From Dryomyza anilis (taxonomy: Eukaryota > Arthropoda > Insecta > Diptera > Dryomyzidae): DNA of 64,000 bases. Position numbers and translations under genes: made by a program. The notes beneath the pieces were generated by a model. The model had not been told where the DNA came from and did no database searches. It saw only the letters and a program-made list of their open reading frames with translations. This document shows positions 34,541-46,425 of the stretch, piece after piece (the first letter of the stretch is position 1; each line of letters starts with the position of its first letter). The stretch spans positions 86,523,069-86,587,068 of the forward strand of contig OX638130.1 of assembly GCA_951804985.1 (NCBI GenBank), given 5' to 3'.

Positions 34541-35290
34541 TCCAAAACACCTTACCATATTTTAAAAACCATATTTATTTTTATACTTTCCTAAGTATCC
34601 GATATAAAAATGTTCATAAATTATTCAAAATACTTAAATAAATCTTTTCAATATAAAAATTGAATATAAAAGAATATAAAAATTCCAGAAAAAAATTACT
34701 TCTAAAATTTAAATTAAAAATACTACAAAATTTAGTACAAACTTTAAACATAAATCTCTTCAAAAACCCTCTACCCAAAGAATATCTCAAATTTTCCAAA
34801 ATTCTCAACACTTTACCATATTTTCAAAAACCCCCAAAATATAAAATCCGCATTTAAATGTGACTATATTTTTATATTTTCTTAAGTATCCGATGTAAAA
34901 ATGTTCATGAATTATTCAAAATACTTAAATAAAAAAATAGAATCGAATTTATTTTTTCAAAAATATATGAAAAAAAATTATTATTTATTAGAAAATATTA
35001 ATTCCAGAAAAATTCCACGTTTAAAATCTTAAAATTACTACAAAATTTAATACAAACTTAAAACATAAATCCATTCAAAAACACACTACCCAAAGAATAT
35101 CTCAAATTATCCAAAATATCTCAATACCTTACCATATTTTAAAAACCCCCTAAATATAAAATCCGCATTTAAATGTAAATTACTGCAAAATTAAGTAAAA
35201 ACTTTAAACAAAAATCCCTTCAAAATTTCCCAAAACCGAAAATATCTCGAAAAAAAATCCCAAAAAAAAATCCGAGTTATAAAATCTGCA
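34541..35290 (+). repeat. About 300-bp tandem repeat, 2.5 copies
   Basis: AAGTATCCGATATAAAAATG recurs at 34593 and 34885, and CCCAAAGAATATCTCAAATT and ATAAAATCCGCATTTAAATG recur about 315 bases apart. The copies are diverged. Frames on both strands at 34614-34857 are readings of the repeat. Confidence 0.7.
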
Positions 35291-35990
35291 TAAAAATGCC
35301 ACAAATTAAGTAAAATACTCAACATATAAATCTTCTTAAAAATCCCCTGCAGTAATCCTCATTTTAAAAATCCCCACATCGAAAATCCAACTAAACCAAG
35401 AAAGGCAACACCAATCACATGCTACATTCACAAACACACACACACACACACACACATGTAACACATACAACACTTGTAGACAATACTAGGCTTCAACGAG
35501 TTCGCGACCCGATCTGACCAAACAACCAGCCAGCCACCCACCCACCGCCCGTTCGTTCGTTGATTCTTTCACTGTCTTGCCTTGCTGCTGCTACTACTAC
35601 TACTTACTACTGTTGTTGTTTGTTGCGTTGCTTCTTTAACCACTTATATCAGCTGTGCTCGAAACAGCAACACAAAAACAACAACAATAATAATAAGAAA
35701 AAATAGTAACAAAATCTGCACGAGTGGCGCAAGAGAGCGCGCATCTGTCTGTCTGTCTGTCTGTCTGTCTGTCGCCAGTACTCGTTGTTGTGGCGACGGT
35801 AGCGTCAGCTGCTACTGCTACTGTTGTTGTTGTTGTTGAGCTTCTTCCAGCAGTTGGGCAGCACTCACAGAACATTCTCCATGTCTGTTGCCTCTCTTTT
35901 TTTTTTTTCATTTTGGCAACCATCAGAACAAGAGCACCTTCGCAACTTCTTTATTGTTATTGTTGTGGCTGAGTGATTCAATAAAAATAA
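35291..35990. other. Unique island with (CA)n, (CTGT)n and (TTG)n tracts
   Basis: (CA)n at 35430-35456, CTGTCTGTCTGT at 35744-35773, and TACTACTACT and TTGTTGTTG runs. Three overlapping frames on both strands of 82-95 codons are composed of these triplets. Similar to the islands at 20.3, 38.5 and 42.3 kb. Probably regulatory or intronic. Confidence 0.45.
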
Positions 35991-37100
35991 CTTACAAATA
36001 TTCTACGGCACGTATATTTATTTAAATATGCACTTGAAAAAAATATATATTTTCTACAAATTAAAAATCACTATTTAAAGAATTGTTTATCAAAAAAAGT
36101 TAATATTTAAAAAAAAAAGTCTAGATTATATCAGCCTGATTTGGGGAATATGTTGTATTATTTATGGATTTCTATTTGACATTTAACATTTTAAATTATC
36201 GTTACCTATTTTTGGTGTTTTTCTCAAGCTTTTTTCTCACAAAAATAATACATGGGAATAATTTATTTAGAACTGGCCTGATTAAATTTACAAAAAATTG
36301 GTTTTTTTTTAATGGTTTCAATTTTGTTTAACTTTGGTCATATTCCCAATTAAAACTTTGGATATATTAATTTAAAATTAAACTGTCAAAATAATAAAAT
36401 ATTATCTGGTACCATATATATGTCTTAAAGTTAAAACTTACCAACCCACATTTTTATTTAAAATTTTACGATTTCCAAATATTCAAATTTGCATTTAAAG
36501 TTTATATTTTCAAAAGTTGAAGTTACTAAGGAACAGTTTTTCAGTGGTAGTTCGACTTTATTTGTGGTTTAAACTTGGTTTCTACTTTGTTTAAACTCAT
36601 CATCGAGTTTTTCAGAGAACTTTAAAAGTATTTTAAACTTAGTTTAACCGACCAATGTCGCGAGTATAGACATCGTTTATACTCTCTATGTTTGTGACAT
36701 GCGCTCCCCTGAATGTTTTGTTATTACTTATGTAAAAAAAAACATACATATGTAGTATAATTTAAGTTTTCTACTTTAATTTCAGAATATATACATTGAA
36801 ATCCATTGAAAATTGAAATTCAAAAATATATTTTAAACGAAATTCGTTGCGTTGCGTCAAAAATATTCGACTTACAGTGAGTTTGTTTTCAAATAAATAA
36901 ATTAAAAGCGAAGACACTGAAATATCTGACGATTTGTTGTACTTTCGTTTAACATTATAAAATTGAAAACGAAGTTATCGTAAATACATCTGCTTAAGAT
37001 ATAAAAAATATATAAATTTCAGAATAGTAAAATGATATTACGGTGTTTATTATTTATACAGAATACTTTAAAAATGTATTTATAAAGTTAAAATTAATTT
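35991..37100. other. AT-rich DNA, nothing recognised
   Basis: TTTAAAC words cluster at 36570-36650 but give no clear element ends. Confidence 0.4.
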
Positions 37101-37570
37101 CCAGTATTAGTGTTATCCATTATCGATCAGCGGAATTTCACGTTTGCCATAGTTACATGCATTACAAATATGTGAAATATAGCATAATAAAGAATATGAA
37201 ATATTTTATGAATACCCCAAAATATATTTTTGTTCAAAAAATACAAAATTTCTACACATGCCCAGATAGCAAAATGCTCTACTCATTCTGCCCGCACTGT
37301 GAGCGCACGCTTGATAAAAAAAAGTCACATGCGTGTGCGCATAGAAAATGTCTGTGCGAGGCATTTGTGAGAGAAATTTTAAAAATTAGTAGTACGAGAC
37401 GCAATATAGTCGCACTAGGGTGAGCAATATTTGTGAGCCTGCGCATATGAGCCTCATATAGCACGCGCGAATGCTGAAAAAATAGTATGACGCATTTGTG
37501 GCACACGAGTTCCGACACAAAAAATTAAAAAAAATTAAAAAACTTGTTTACATTATAGTCGAACACCTAT
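37101..37570. other. Unassigned segment with GTGCGCATA repeats
   Basis: The 126-codon frame (37043-37423) ends with CPHCERTLDKKKSHACAHRK, which superficially resembles a zinc ribbon, but the upstream half is low-complexity and no family is recognised. 37300-37480 repeats GAGCCTGCGCATATGAG and GCGTGTGCGCAT blocks, with GCGCACGC paired to GCGTGTGC. Confidence 0.35.
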
Positions 37571-37882
37571 GTAGCCGCGGTGCTCAGTGGTTAGTGCGTT
37601 GGACTGCGTGCCGAAAGGTCCCCGGTTCAAGCCTGGACTGGGGCTAACAACATCTTTTCATAGAAACATTTTTCTATACCGCGCTACCTCTCGGCAGTAA
37701 ATGGCAAACCTACGAGAGTAAAACATTGCCTATGAAAAGCTCTCACCCGCCGCTGGATTCGGCAATAAACTGTAGGTCCCACCACTTTGAGTACAATTAT
37801 AACACGCACAGCTCAAAATGGTGAGAGAGCTCGGCCGAAGTTCTATATAGGACTGTAGAGCCAAACAATTATTATTATTACT
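37571..37882 (+). mobile_element. tRNA-derived SINE, about 310 bp
   Basis: The head has A-box-like TGCTCAGTGGTTAGTGCG and a B box GGTTCAAGCCT (37624-37634). The body contains CTTTTCATAG and its inverse CTATGAAAAG. The tail has GAGAGCTCGGCCGAAGTTC and ends in an ATTATTATT repeat. AGCTCGGCC followed by a trinucleotide tail resembles fly LINE 3' ends as I recall them, so the SINE may borrow that machinery (inference). Target duplications were not evident. Confidence 0.85.
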
Positions 37883-38450
37883 TATGATCATTTATTTTCA
37901 ACAATTTCAATTTAGTAACCTTTTGTAAAAACCAGCATACATTTTTTTTTTCATAATAATTTTCAAACCTGGAACTTAGGGTGTGTGCGAATTTATAAAT
38001 TTGAAGACTTAACTAAAACGTAATGTGTATTATTTTGTTTTGCATATTTTCGTGCAGTCAGGATATGTCTTAAACTATCGTTTTATGATGCATTCAAAAG
38101 TGAATAATTATTGTAATTTGTTCTAAATAAAGGCTTTAAAGTTTAGATATGAATTAATTCAATTATTCAGACCGGAATTAATAAATGAGAAGTCACGTCG
38201 GAATATCGCAGTACATTTTTCAATTCCAAATTTATTGAGGATTGAATTTAACCAGGGCTTCTCAAAATTTTTCATTAAATTGAAGATTTCTTCAAAAAAA
38301 AAATTCAAATAATCTCAAAAAATTAAAAAATGTTCAATGCTAAATTTTTTGTAAAAATTAAAATATTTAAATTTATTCAAAAAAAATAATAATATTTTAA
38401 ATTAATCAAAAAAAAAAATTTTTGCAACACATGTTTTTTTACTCAGTGTA
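37883..38450. other. AT-rich DNA, nothing recognised
   Basis: No supported feature. Confidence 0.45.
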
Positions 38451-39290
38451 ACTGCCGCCCATTATAAGTTTGTTTGTCAAACACAAGTTAATTGAGTAGA
38501 AAAAGAGCTTTACTCTCGTTTCTTAGTTGTTGTTGTTGGTAGTGTTGTTGTTATTTATATTTTTGTTGTTGTTGTTATTGCTGTTACGTTATTCGATTAC
38601 GCGTTACAACGGCAGCCGCCGGGTGTCTATCTGTCAGTCGGTTGATAGGTCGGTCGGTTGGTGGGCCAAGCCAGAACAACAACAACAAGCAGCACCGCAC
38701 TGTCAACAACAACAGCAACAACCACTACGACAGCTTTAGAAGCAGTAGCTACTTTTGAACGTGGCCGACAAGTTATCGTCTGGCATTCGGGCTCAAAGGC
38801 TCACGCAAGGCGGATCGTCCTCGCGTTCGCTCGCCGGTAAATCCAAACGTAAAACGTACGTTAAACTGTTTACGTTACACGAGTAACGTAAACTATATAA
38901 AAAAGAATTAATAGAGAGATAAACGTAATAAAAAATTACAATTAAAATAAAGATCTACGCCGGTTGATTATTCGGCCAAAGTCGTTTATTGTTTTCGGTT
39001 GTTATTGTTGCAGTTGTGGTGTAGTGCTAATTAATTCAAGTGTTGTTAATAATTACAATTGTTGGGTTTGAAACGCATTGAACCTCATCGGCGGCAGCAG
39101 CAGTAGCACAGCAACAGCAACATCATCGTCATCCGGCTTTCAGGTGATTATGTAACTGCGTTGTTTGGCAGTAGCAGCATTAAATGATGTTTGTTGTTGT
39201 TTTATAGTTATACTCGTCGTTGTTGTAAATTTGAGGTATTTGTGATTTTAAAAAAATAAAAATATTCTCAGCTTAATATTGAACTTAATT
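38451..39290. other. Unique island with (TTG)n/(CAA)n, possible 5' exon or regulatory DNA
   Basis: TTGTTGTTG (38526-38583), CAACAACAAC (38675-38735), then a GC-richer stretch to GCTCGCCGGTAAAT (about 38830-38843). That last motif could be a splice donor of a non-coding exon on the plus strand. The 60-70 codon frames are triplet-derived. CAGCAGCAG-type runs at 39090-39180. No exon is proven. Confidence 0.4.
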
Positions 39291-40195
39291 TGGAGAAAAT
39301 TAACTATAAAAAATTAAAAAAAAAAAAAAATATTATCATACTAAATAAAATAATAAACAAGAAAAAAAAAGGTCCTGGCCAAAAGAGCAGCCGCAAATAT
39401 GGCTAAAAATAGATTCGCTTGTAAATGTAAAAAGGAAGCGCTGCAGCGAAATGGAGCGGAAGTCTGCTGCAGACTTCCGTCGCTGCTCGCACAATCCACT
39501 CATACTACGATGCTTTGTTCTATGGCAGGGTTTACAGCTCATGCAGAATTGGAAATGTTACAAATTAAGAATAAATTGTTTATTTTTATTGAATATACAT
39601 ATTTTTTATTACTGAAAATTTAATTTTGATTAAATATTTTAATTTACAGTTTGAATTATTAGTGAAATGTTTTGGTAAAAAAATATTTTGTTTAGTATAA
39701 TTTAAAATTTTCAATGAAATTTTTAATTTTAAATGAACATTTAAATTGAAATAGTATTCTGAACAGTGACGGGTGCAAAATAAGACTAACCTTAACCAAT
39801 TTCCACTTGGGAATAGAATTTAACATTAGCCCAAGTAAGCACTTTGTGGCAACTTAAGTGGTAGGCACACAATTTCCATTAAAGTGTTTGTTTCAAATCA
39901 TGAGAAATATACTTATTTGCCACCCAAATGCCAGTGAAAAAGCCCCGAGGCGATGCTTAGTTGCCACAAATGTCGATCCTTTAAAGTGTCGGTTCACCTA
40001 TTTGGAACTTGAACTATAATTTTAAATGTGGAACCTTTGTGGATTAAAAATAAAAATAATGAAGATCCAGTGCCATTAACGTGAATGTTTGTCGTGTTAT
40101 AAAACTGCACATAATTTCAAAAATATGCTATGACATAATAATATGAGTCTTTACGAACTGTTTTTTCGGAAAACTACACAATAGAAGAAATTACA
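39291..40195. other. Unassigned DNA with a short perfect palindrome
   Basis: 39457-39479 is CGGAAGTCTGC, one T, then its exact inverse. 39765-39795 has AGTGACGGGTGCAAAATAAG, which vaguely resembles the Tc1 end at 40645-40698 inverted, and could be the decayed left end of that element. This is too weak to call. Confidence 0.4.
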
Positions 40196-40197
40196 CT

Positions 40198-40449
40198 TTT
40201 TTTTTAATCTTTCAACAAGACAATGGCCCAAAACACACATCCAAACTGGTAGCGGAGTGGCCAACTATGAACATTATTAGGGTTCTTAAGTGGCCAGCTC
40301 AATCCCCCGATCTTAACCCAATCGAAAACCTTTGGGGTATCGTAGATCACAAAATTAAGAGGGACAGTGAGACAAACAAACACACAATTTTTAACCGCAT
40401 CCAAATTCCTGGTATAATATTCCAAAAGAACAATGTGCTGCAATCTTAA
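40198..40449 (+). pseudogene. Tc1-like transposase C-terminal remnant
   Basis: The frame reads [12 protein letters not shown] and then [19 protein letters not shown], ending at TAA (40447-40449). These are the second and third catalytic blocks of Tc1/mariner DDE transposases. The aspartate codon is at 40219-40221 and the glutamate codon at 40324-40326, with 34 residues between, the DD34E spacing of the Tc1 group. The first aspartate and the N-terminal DNA-binding domain are missing, so the protein is inactive. The right inverted end is at about 40645-40698. Confidence 0.85.
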
Positions 40450-40644
40450 AAAATAATGGTTATGGTGTTGTTTATTAATAAATATTATGTTTTTGTATAA
40501 CAGTTTGATGAGTTGGCTTTAAGGAGAAGGCTTTATAAGAAATTTTTTACGATTGCATTGTATTATGTGTTATTGTTCTAAGTGAATAATTTACTTTATT
40601 AAAGAATATAAAATGTTTATTCTATCTGGATTTTTTATTGTTTT

Positions 40645-40698
40645 ATTAGTGATAAAACAACTAAATGAGTTTGGTTGCTTTAGTTTTGACCACCAGTG
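40645..40698 (+). mobile_element. Right terminal repeat of the Tc1-like element
   Basis: Read inward on the minus strand: CACTGGTGGTCAAAACTAAA, then GCAACCAAACTCATTTAG. It is followed by TA at 40699-40700, the Tc1 target dinucleotide. It lies about 200 bases after the transposase stop, as expected for the 3' end. Confidence 0.6.
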
Positions 40699-40965
40699 TA
40701 TATGGAACATAATACATTTTATAATTTGTCACTATTTTGCCACGTCATAACAACAAAGTTAACTCCGCCCATTATCGTATATGTTCCATTATCGGAATGT
40801 ATGACTTATATATCACAGCATTGTGACATATAATTGCGTATGTTCCATACATGTTCTTAGTCATCGCTTTGCAACTAAAAATTACTAGTTTGCTACACTG
40901 GCAACTTAAAAGCCGTGGTTACTTGGGAGGGTGTATTAAAAAATAATTGGAATATTGTAACAGCT
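40699..40965. other. Unassigned DNA
   Basis: Contains repeated ATGGAACATA / TATGTTCCAT words in both orientations (40705-40850), perhaps a small inverted element. Confidence 0.35.
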
Positions 40966-41400
40966 GTAAATTTAGTAATTTTCATTTTATCTGCACGATA
41001 TTTCCGTTGGTAATCACGGGATTTCATTTCGGGATTTTCGGTATCGAAAAACTTTGCTACTTCCCTTCAAACCATTTGATCATTTTTGAATTCGATAAAA
41101 TAATGATTAATTTACGATAGGAAACTCAAATTATATTTAAATTGAATAGTGTGTTTTTTGAAAATTATTGTCGAAAAATTAAATTTTCTAAACAAATGAA
41201 ATTTTTGTATCTAAAATGAACACTTTTTCGATATCAACTCGATATCTTTAGGGAAAAAAATAACGATATCGTTATAAATAGGTTGGTTTTTTTCGAAATC
41301 CCTATCATTCTCGTATCATTTTCGATTATCGAAAATGTTAATTTGGACCTATAAATGATATCGTTTCGATATCGTAAAAATATCATTGGGTTTGCTGGGT
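40966..41400. repeat. CGATATCG-rich dispersed repeat, copy 2
   Basis: Words ATCGTTATAAATAGG, TCGATATC and TTCGATTATCGAAAATG recur, as at 16880-17300. The right edge is near TGGGTTTGCTGGGTTAAG. Confidence 0.5.
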
Positions 41401-41942
41401 TAAGATAAACAAAATGCTTTTATTGAAATGTTCGATATTTTTTTTCTACTAAACTAAACAATGTCGAAAATTATAATTAATCTCTCTGTAAATTGTGGAA
41501 AAAGTGCCATAATTAAGTGTTGTTGTAAAAGTTACAGAAGCCGTTATTTTTTACATTTGTATTTTTAGCATTTTTATTTTACATTTTGTCTTAAGTATTT
41601 TTTAGTTTCGAGATTTTAAATTTCGACAAACCAATCAATGTCAGTTGAACGATTTGAATTCGAAACTATACACATTTTAAAAATGCAAAAACGAATTAAA
41701 TATGTTATACCATTAATAAAACTGCTTTGGAATATCGTTTATGAACCGGTTACGAAACCAGTGGTTTTAAACTTAAATTGAATAACTGGTCTATTTATGA
41801 AATATATAGCTCATCTTATCTTAAATAATTTCTCTTCGTTTTTCTCTCGAAAAACAAATTTGTATTAAAATATTAAAAAAATCCATTAATTCTAAAGTAA
41901 AATGCTGAGTAAAAATATTTTGATTTTAGGACTGCTTATTAT
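41401..41942. other. AT-rich DNA, nothing recognised
   Basis: No supported feature. Confidence 0.45.
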
Positions 41943-42170
41943 CCTACACCCAGACAAAAATTCCCTCAAATCCCATTAAAATTGGTCAATAGGACAATTA
42001 TTGATTTAATAGTATACAAAAAATAAATCTTTTCATATAAACTCAATGGCAATGTCATGGTATTTTCTAGTATTTAATGGTATTTTCCGATAAAAATAAT
42101 AGTTTATCCTATTGACTATTTTTAATAGTAAAAAACTATTATTTATATAGTATTTTTTTCTGGGTGTAGG
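41943..42170 (+). mobile_element. MITE of the TACACTCAGAAAA family, 228 bp
   Basis: Perfect 11-bp ends CCTACACCCAG / CTGGGTGTAGG. The body aligns with 24975-25182 in the same orientation, including AAAATTGGTCAATAGGACAA and TTTATCCTATTGAC. Confidence 0.8.
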
Positions 42171-43260
42171 CGTACCTTAAAGTATCTCTTAAAAATAGTC
42201 TTTTATATTTTAAAACTAATAGAAATAGTCACAAATTAAAGAATTACATCTACATTGTAAAATGGTACAGATCGCAACCAATTTTTGTAGACCCTGTAAA
42301 CCCTGCCATCAAACGCAAGTGCGTTTTTGAGAGAAAGCGAGAGCGCATTCGAACAACAAAATGTCGCCCAACATGAAAGAGAGCGAAAGTGGCTACTGTT
42401 TGATGGGTGGGTGATTGGTTGGTTGGCAACACTATGCAGAGGAGAGGAGCACATTTCGTTACTTGTAGGAACGAGTGCCAACGAAAGGACGAGTTGATGT
42501 TGGTGTTATTGTTGGCAACGTTGGCGTTTGACGTTCAAGGCCATCTAGCCGACTGCTGACTGTCGTCGGCGTCGGCATCGTCGTTGTTATTGTTGTTGTT
42601 TTGATTCTTATTGTTTTGCTCTTTATTGTTTTTGTTATTATTTTTGGCTGTCTGTATGTGTGTTGTATAGAACAAACACACACACACTCAGAGAGAAGAG
42701 ACAAATGTATGTGGCGCGTGTTTTCATTCAAACAAACGTACATAATCGTTAAATACGCTCAAAACCTACAACAACATAAAAACAAAAATACAAACAAAAT
42801 GGTCGAAAGTAGTAACAAAATTTGCTTGCGTTGGCGTTTAGGCGTTTTTACTGTGTAGGTGGTACGAATCACAACAACAACAAGCTGAAATAGCGTCCGT
42901 CTGTTAAATTTAAAAGCACCACGTTAAAACCATCGGCAACTACAAAGCAAAATACCGCCGCATTGTGTTGAAAACAAAAAAAAAAAAAGAAAATAAATTT
43001 GCGCCTCTCTGCATGAATGAAATTCGGAAATTGACAACAACATAAAACAAAAGTAAAACAGGCGTAAAACCATTCGTATAACTTCGTCTTCGACGATTCG
43101 TATCACAACAACAAAGACGACGACGACGACGGCTCGTTTGTCACCAGCCAAACAGCTGATCGTCGTTGCTCTTATGCCTCTCATCAACGAAATGTAAATA
43201 ACCGACTCGTTTTGTTGTGTTGTGTGCGTCTATGCGGTTACACCCACTAGCAGTAGCATG
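42171..43260. other. Unique island with GAGA-type tracts, putative regulatory DNA
   Basis: GAGAGAAAGCGAGAGCGC (42329-42346), AAAGAGAGCGAAAG (42376) and CACACTCAGAGAGAAGAGAC (42684) are GA-rich motifs of the kind bound by GAGA factor in flies (established for Drosophila; here inference). TTGTTGTTG and ACGACGACGACG runs are present. The overlapping frames on both strands are triplet artefacts; no exon is called. Confidence 0.4.
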
Positions 43261-43994
43261 CAGTGGGCGGACATTTTAGTTGTTGCCTCACTCTCATTTT
43301 CCCTATCATTCCTTACCATTTTATGTACTACATATTTATCTACATTCACTACATTTTTCATAAGCTTTTTCTTCCATTCGTCCATATTAAATGTTCTTGC
43401 AGATGTCTTCAGATGTTTACTAATATTAAGAAAGATTTAGTTGAAATAGAGTCAGGTTCAATTTTCTTTATTTTAAAGAAAGTTTTTCCTTAATAGCTAA
43501 TATATTTCCGTATTATAAAGGAAACTATTTTCTTAAAATAAAAAAATATCCTTATTGTATGTTTTTTTTTCCTTAGCACTATTTCAAGTCCTATTACACT
43601 ACTCAATAAGACGCATACATCAATTCTATATAATTCGCGTTTGCTGTTTTTGACTGCAAATTCAGTTTTTTTCTATTACGTTACGTTTTTAAGAAAATTG
43701 GTATTGAAATATAATGCACTTTTCAGCCATTTTCTATAATTAAAACAATACAATTAAAAATTACACAACAAGTTTTCCAAAAAAAAACTGTAAACGCAAT
43801 TTTTCTTTCAATTGTCAATACTAATTACAATATACCAACAAATACTATTATTCCGATAGGTTTTTTAGATATTTGGATTTAAACTCGAAAAATATTGATT
43901 TTTTTAGACTATTTTTGAACGATTTTTTTAGTATTTTAGATCTAATGATAAATAAGAAAATTATTTATGTTTATGAAGAGCATTGTTCCAACCA
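43261..43994. other. AT-rich DNA, nothing recognised
   Basis: No supported feature; the frames at 43222-43493 are hydrophobic and unrecognised. Confidence 0.4.
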
Positions 43995-44165
43995 ATGATT
44001 GAAACCTACTGATACCGAAACCGATATCCGTTTAAAACCGTTTCATTTTTAAAACCGAAACCGTAACCGAAACCGTTAACGAAAATCAGAAATAAACCGA
44101 TATCCAAAACCGATATAAACGGTTTCGATTTTATATCGGTTTAAAACGGTTTTTAAAAAAAGTAT
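43995..44165. repeat. CCGAAACCG minisatellite-like stretch
   Basis: Repeated AAACCGAAACCG and CCGATAT words with CCGTTTCATTTTTAAAACCG, plus an inverted part (ATATCGGTTTAAAACGG). It resembles, but is not identical to, the GGAACCG family. Confidence 0.6.
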
Positions 44166-45677
44166 AAAAAGAAACAGAAAAACATATTTTATTTTATATA
44201 GAAGATCATACGTAAAATTTCATTATTTAAAATTTGGAGTTCCCAAAATAAACATTTTTGGTTGTTCAAAAATTCACATGTTGTTTTTTGAGAAACGATA
44301 TTTCCAAAACAACGGTATTTGGTCTAAATTTTGTTTTTTGTTTCATTAATCGAATTAACAACAAAACACCAGGAACTCCAAGCTAAATTTTTACGTTTAA
44401 AAATGATTTAAACTTTAATAATATTGGTTTTTTTTATTTATTTTATTAGTAAAATATATAGGGGAGCTTGGGGTAAAATGGGACAAGTTTTGAAAAGTTC
44501 ATTTAAATATTTTTAAATTCTTTTAAAGGATCTATTCAATAGAATACCATTTATAAGTCTTCTAATAGATTTTTGACTGATGTTTCAAAACAGCTCAATT
44601 TCGGACATAAACAAAACAACGGTAATGCAAGAAAAATGTAAAAAAAGTTTCAAATTATTAACATCTCAGTAACTATTTAAGGAAATACGAAAAATTAAGT
44701 GCAAGTTCGACAAGTTTAAACATTTCAAGTATAAGGCAGATATTTGTTTACATTAGTGATTATTAAAAATTTCTTGTTCTTGCATCTTGTTCTTGCATTT
44801 TTTTTTTTGCAAGAACAAAAGCGAGAACAAGATCGAGATTTTTCAAGAAAAAGAACAAGTGCAATACTAAGACTGCAAGAAAAGGAAGACTTTCGTTTTT
44901 TTATGATTTTAATGTATTTATTATGTTTTTAAGGTAATAATGATATACAAAAGAATTCATGATATTACTAAATATTGAACAACAAGTAACAATGGAAAGC
45001 GTGCAAATATTTATGAACGTGAACATTAATGAAGATGTGTGTTTTTTTGTTTTTGTCAATTCTAAAGAATATAAGCATCTTAAAAATAAGGCCTGTGAAG
45101 CACTTTTGAAGCGGTAAATAACTTTAAAAGTGCAGACAAAAGTCCTCTGATTCGTTTGAAAGTGCAACAACAACAAAAATGCGAATAAAGCAGCATCCAA
45201 GCTTTTGATAGAACTTTTGGCGGGAAATTTTTTGTACCACAAAGAAAACTCGTTGTTGTTGACAACTAGAGAGCTGTACTAGATACATACATGTAGTGTG
45301 GTGCCATGCGACTGTCTGTTGTCATGCGTCTGCCTGTTGTCATGCGTTTGTTTGTTGCCATGCGATGATACAGGATAGCAACGAAGAGTTGTCGTTGTGA
45401 ATGTGTGTGTATACGAATCGTAATCGTTATTTTATATTCTCTTCTTTCTGTTAGTATTCGCTTTGTAGCGTTTGAGTTTGTATTCGCATGGTGTTCGCAA
45501 AGAAAACTGTTACTCTGCAAGATATTATTTGAGTTCTCTTGACATACGCTACGTGTAGAAAACGGATTTTTACCTTCATTTCATGTTCATTCTTTTACTG
45601 CCTTACGTTTTGTGCATTCCCATACCTTACCATTTAAAATCCTAGATATAGTTACCTTCCGTACCATTCTATATTGA
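44166..45677. other. Unassigned DNA
   Basis: 44461 starts GGGGAGCTTGGGGTAAAATG, possibly a dispersed-element edge. GCAAGAACAAAAGCGAGAAC repeats occur near 44760-44880. 45285-45370 has GCCATGCG and GTCATGCGT blocks repeated four times. The frames at 44901-45520 show no domain. Confidence 0.35.
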
Positions 45678-45929
45678 TAAAGGGTTTTTCAATAAGAGCG
45701 CTACAAAAGTTTTTTTCAAGAGTTTGCCATTTCATGATGGAAAGATATACGAGTCAACAACGAGTCGAAATTATTAAAATTTACTACCGAAATTCGAATT
45801 CGTATATCTTTCAATCTTGAAATGGCAAACCTTACTGAAGAGAAATGTCAAAAGAGCGGTAAGAAGTACGACGTCGTTTGCTGTCCCTGTCGCTCTACTT
45901 TTGTAGCGTCCCTGTAGAAAAACCCTTTA
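45678..45929. mobile_element. Small mariner/Tc1-type deletion derivative, about 252 bp
   Basis: Left TAAAGGGTTTTTC and GCGCTACAAAAGT are matched at the right by ACTTTTGTAGCG and GAAAAACCCTTTA. A second nested inverted pair, TTGCCATTTCA..GAAAGATATACGA, flanks the centre. The forward frame from 45737 starts MERYTSQQRVEIIKIYYRNS, which resembles the N-terminal helix-turn-helix segment of mariner-like transposases (recalled family pattern). The frame then runs into the inverted arm, so no enzyme is made. Confidence 0.65.
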
Positions 45930-46425
45930 CATTTCTAAAATAAGTTTTCGCATTTACCAAATTTTTACACATTTTTTTTATTTTATTTTATTCTAAGTAA
46001 ATTATATTTTTTCTAATCCATTTCTTTGTAATCCTTGCATCATTAGCTTTCCTTATGCATTTTTACATTTCCATATCATCAATTTCTAAATCGAAATTTT
46101 TATAAATTTCCCCCCTCGATATTATATTAGATTTTCTTTATTACATTACCTTGTCAATTCTTTACTTGTTCCATAAACTTCCCTTTTCTACTTCTATCAG
46201 TATCTTCTTTGTCTGTATATTCTATTTGTTACTGCCCCTACATTATCTATTATTTCCATACCTTTACACATTTCTAACATTTTTTACCACTCCATTCTAT
46301 CTTTTCCAATAAGTTTTCACTATATTGTAATGCTTAATCGTACTTTTTTTAATCCTTTATATAGTACTTTTACATTGCTTCCTTTCTTCCTTTCCACAAT
46401 ATATTATTCGCCATTTTTACCCTTT
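45930..46425. other. T-rich pyrimidine stretch
   Basis: Repeated TTTCTA, CATTTTTAC and CCTTT words without a clear period; no supported feature. Confidence 0.45.

Noticed and set aside
35582..35972. Overlapping 82-95 codon frames on both strands
   Set aside because: Built from CTGT, TAC and TTG triplet tracts.
37043..37423. 126-codon frame with CPHCERTL and CAHRKC cysteine pairs
   Set aside because: The upstream half is low-complexity, the spacing fits no zinc-finger family I know, and the GC-richer part is itself made of inverted GCGCA words.
39765..39795. Left end of the Tc1-like element
   Set aside because: Resemblance to the inverted right end is partial and needs gaps; not distinguishable from chance by eye.
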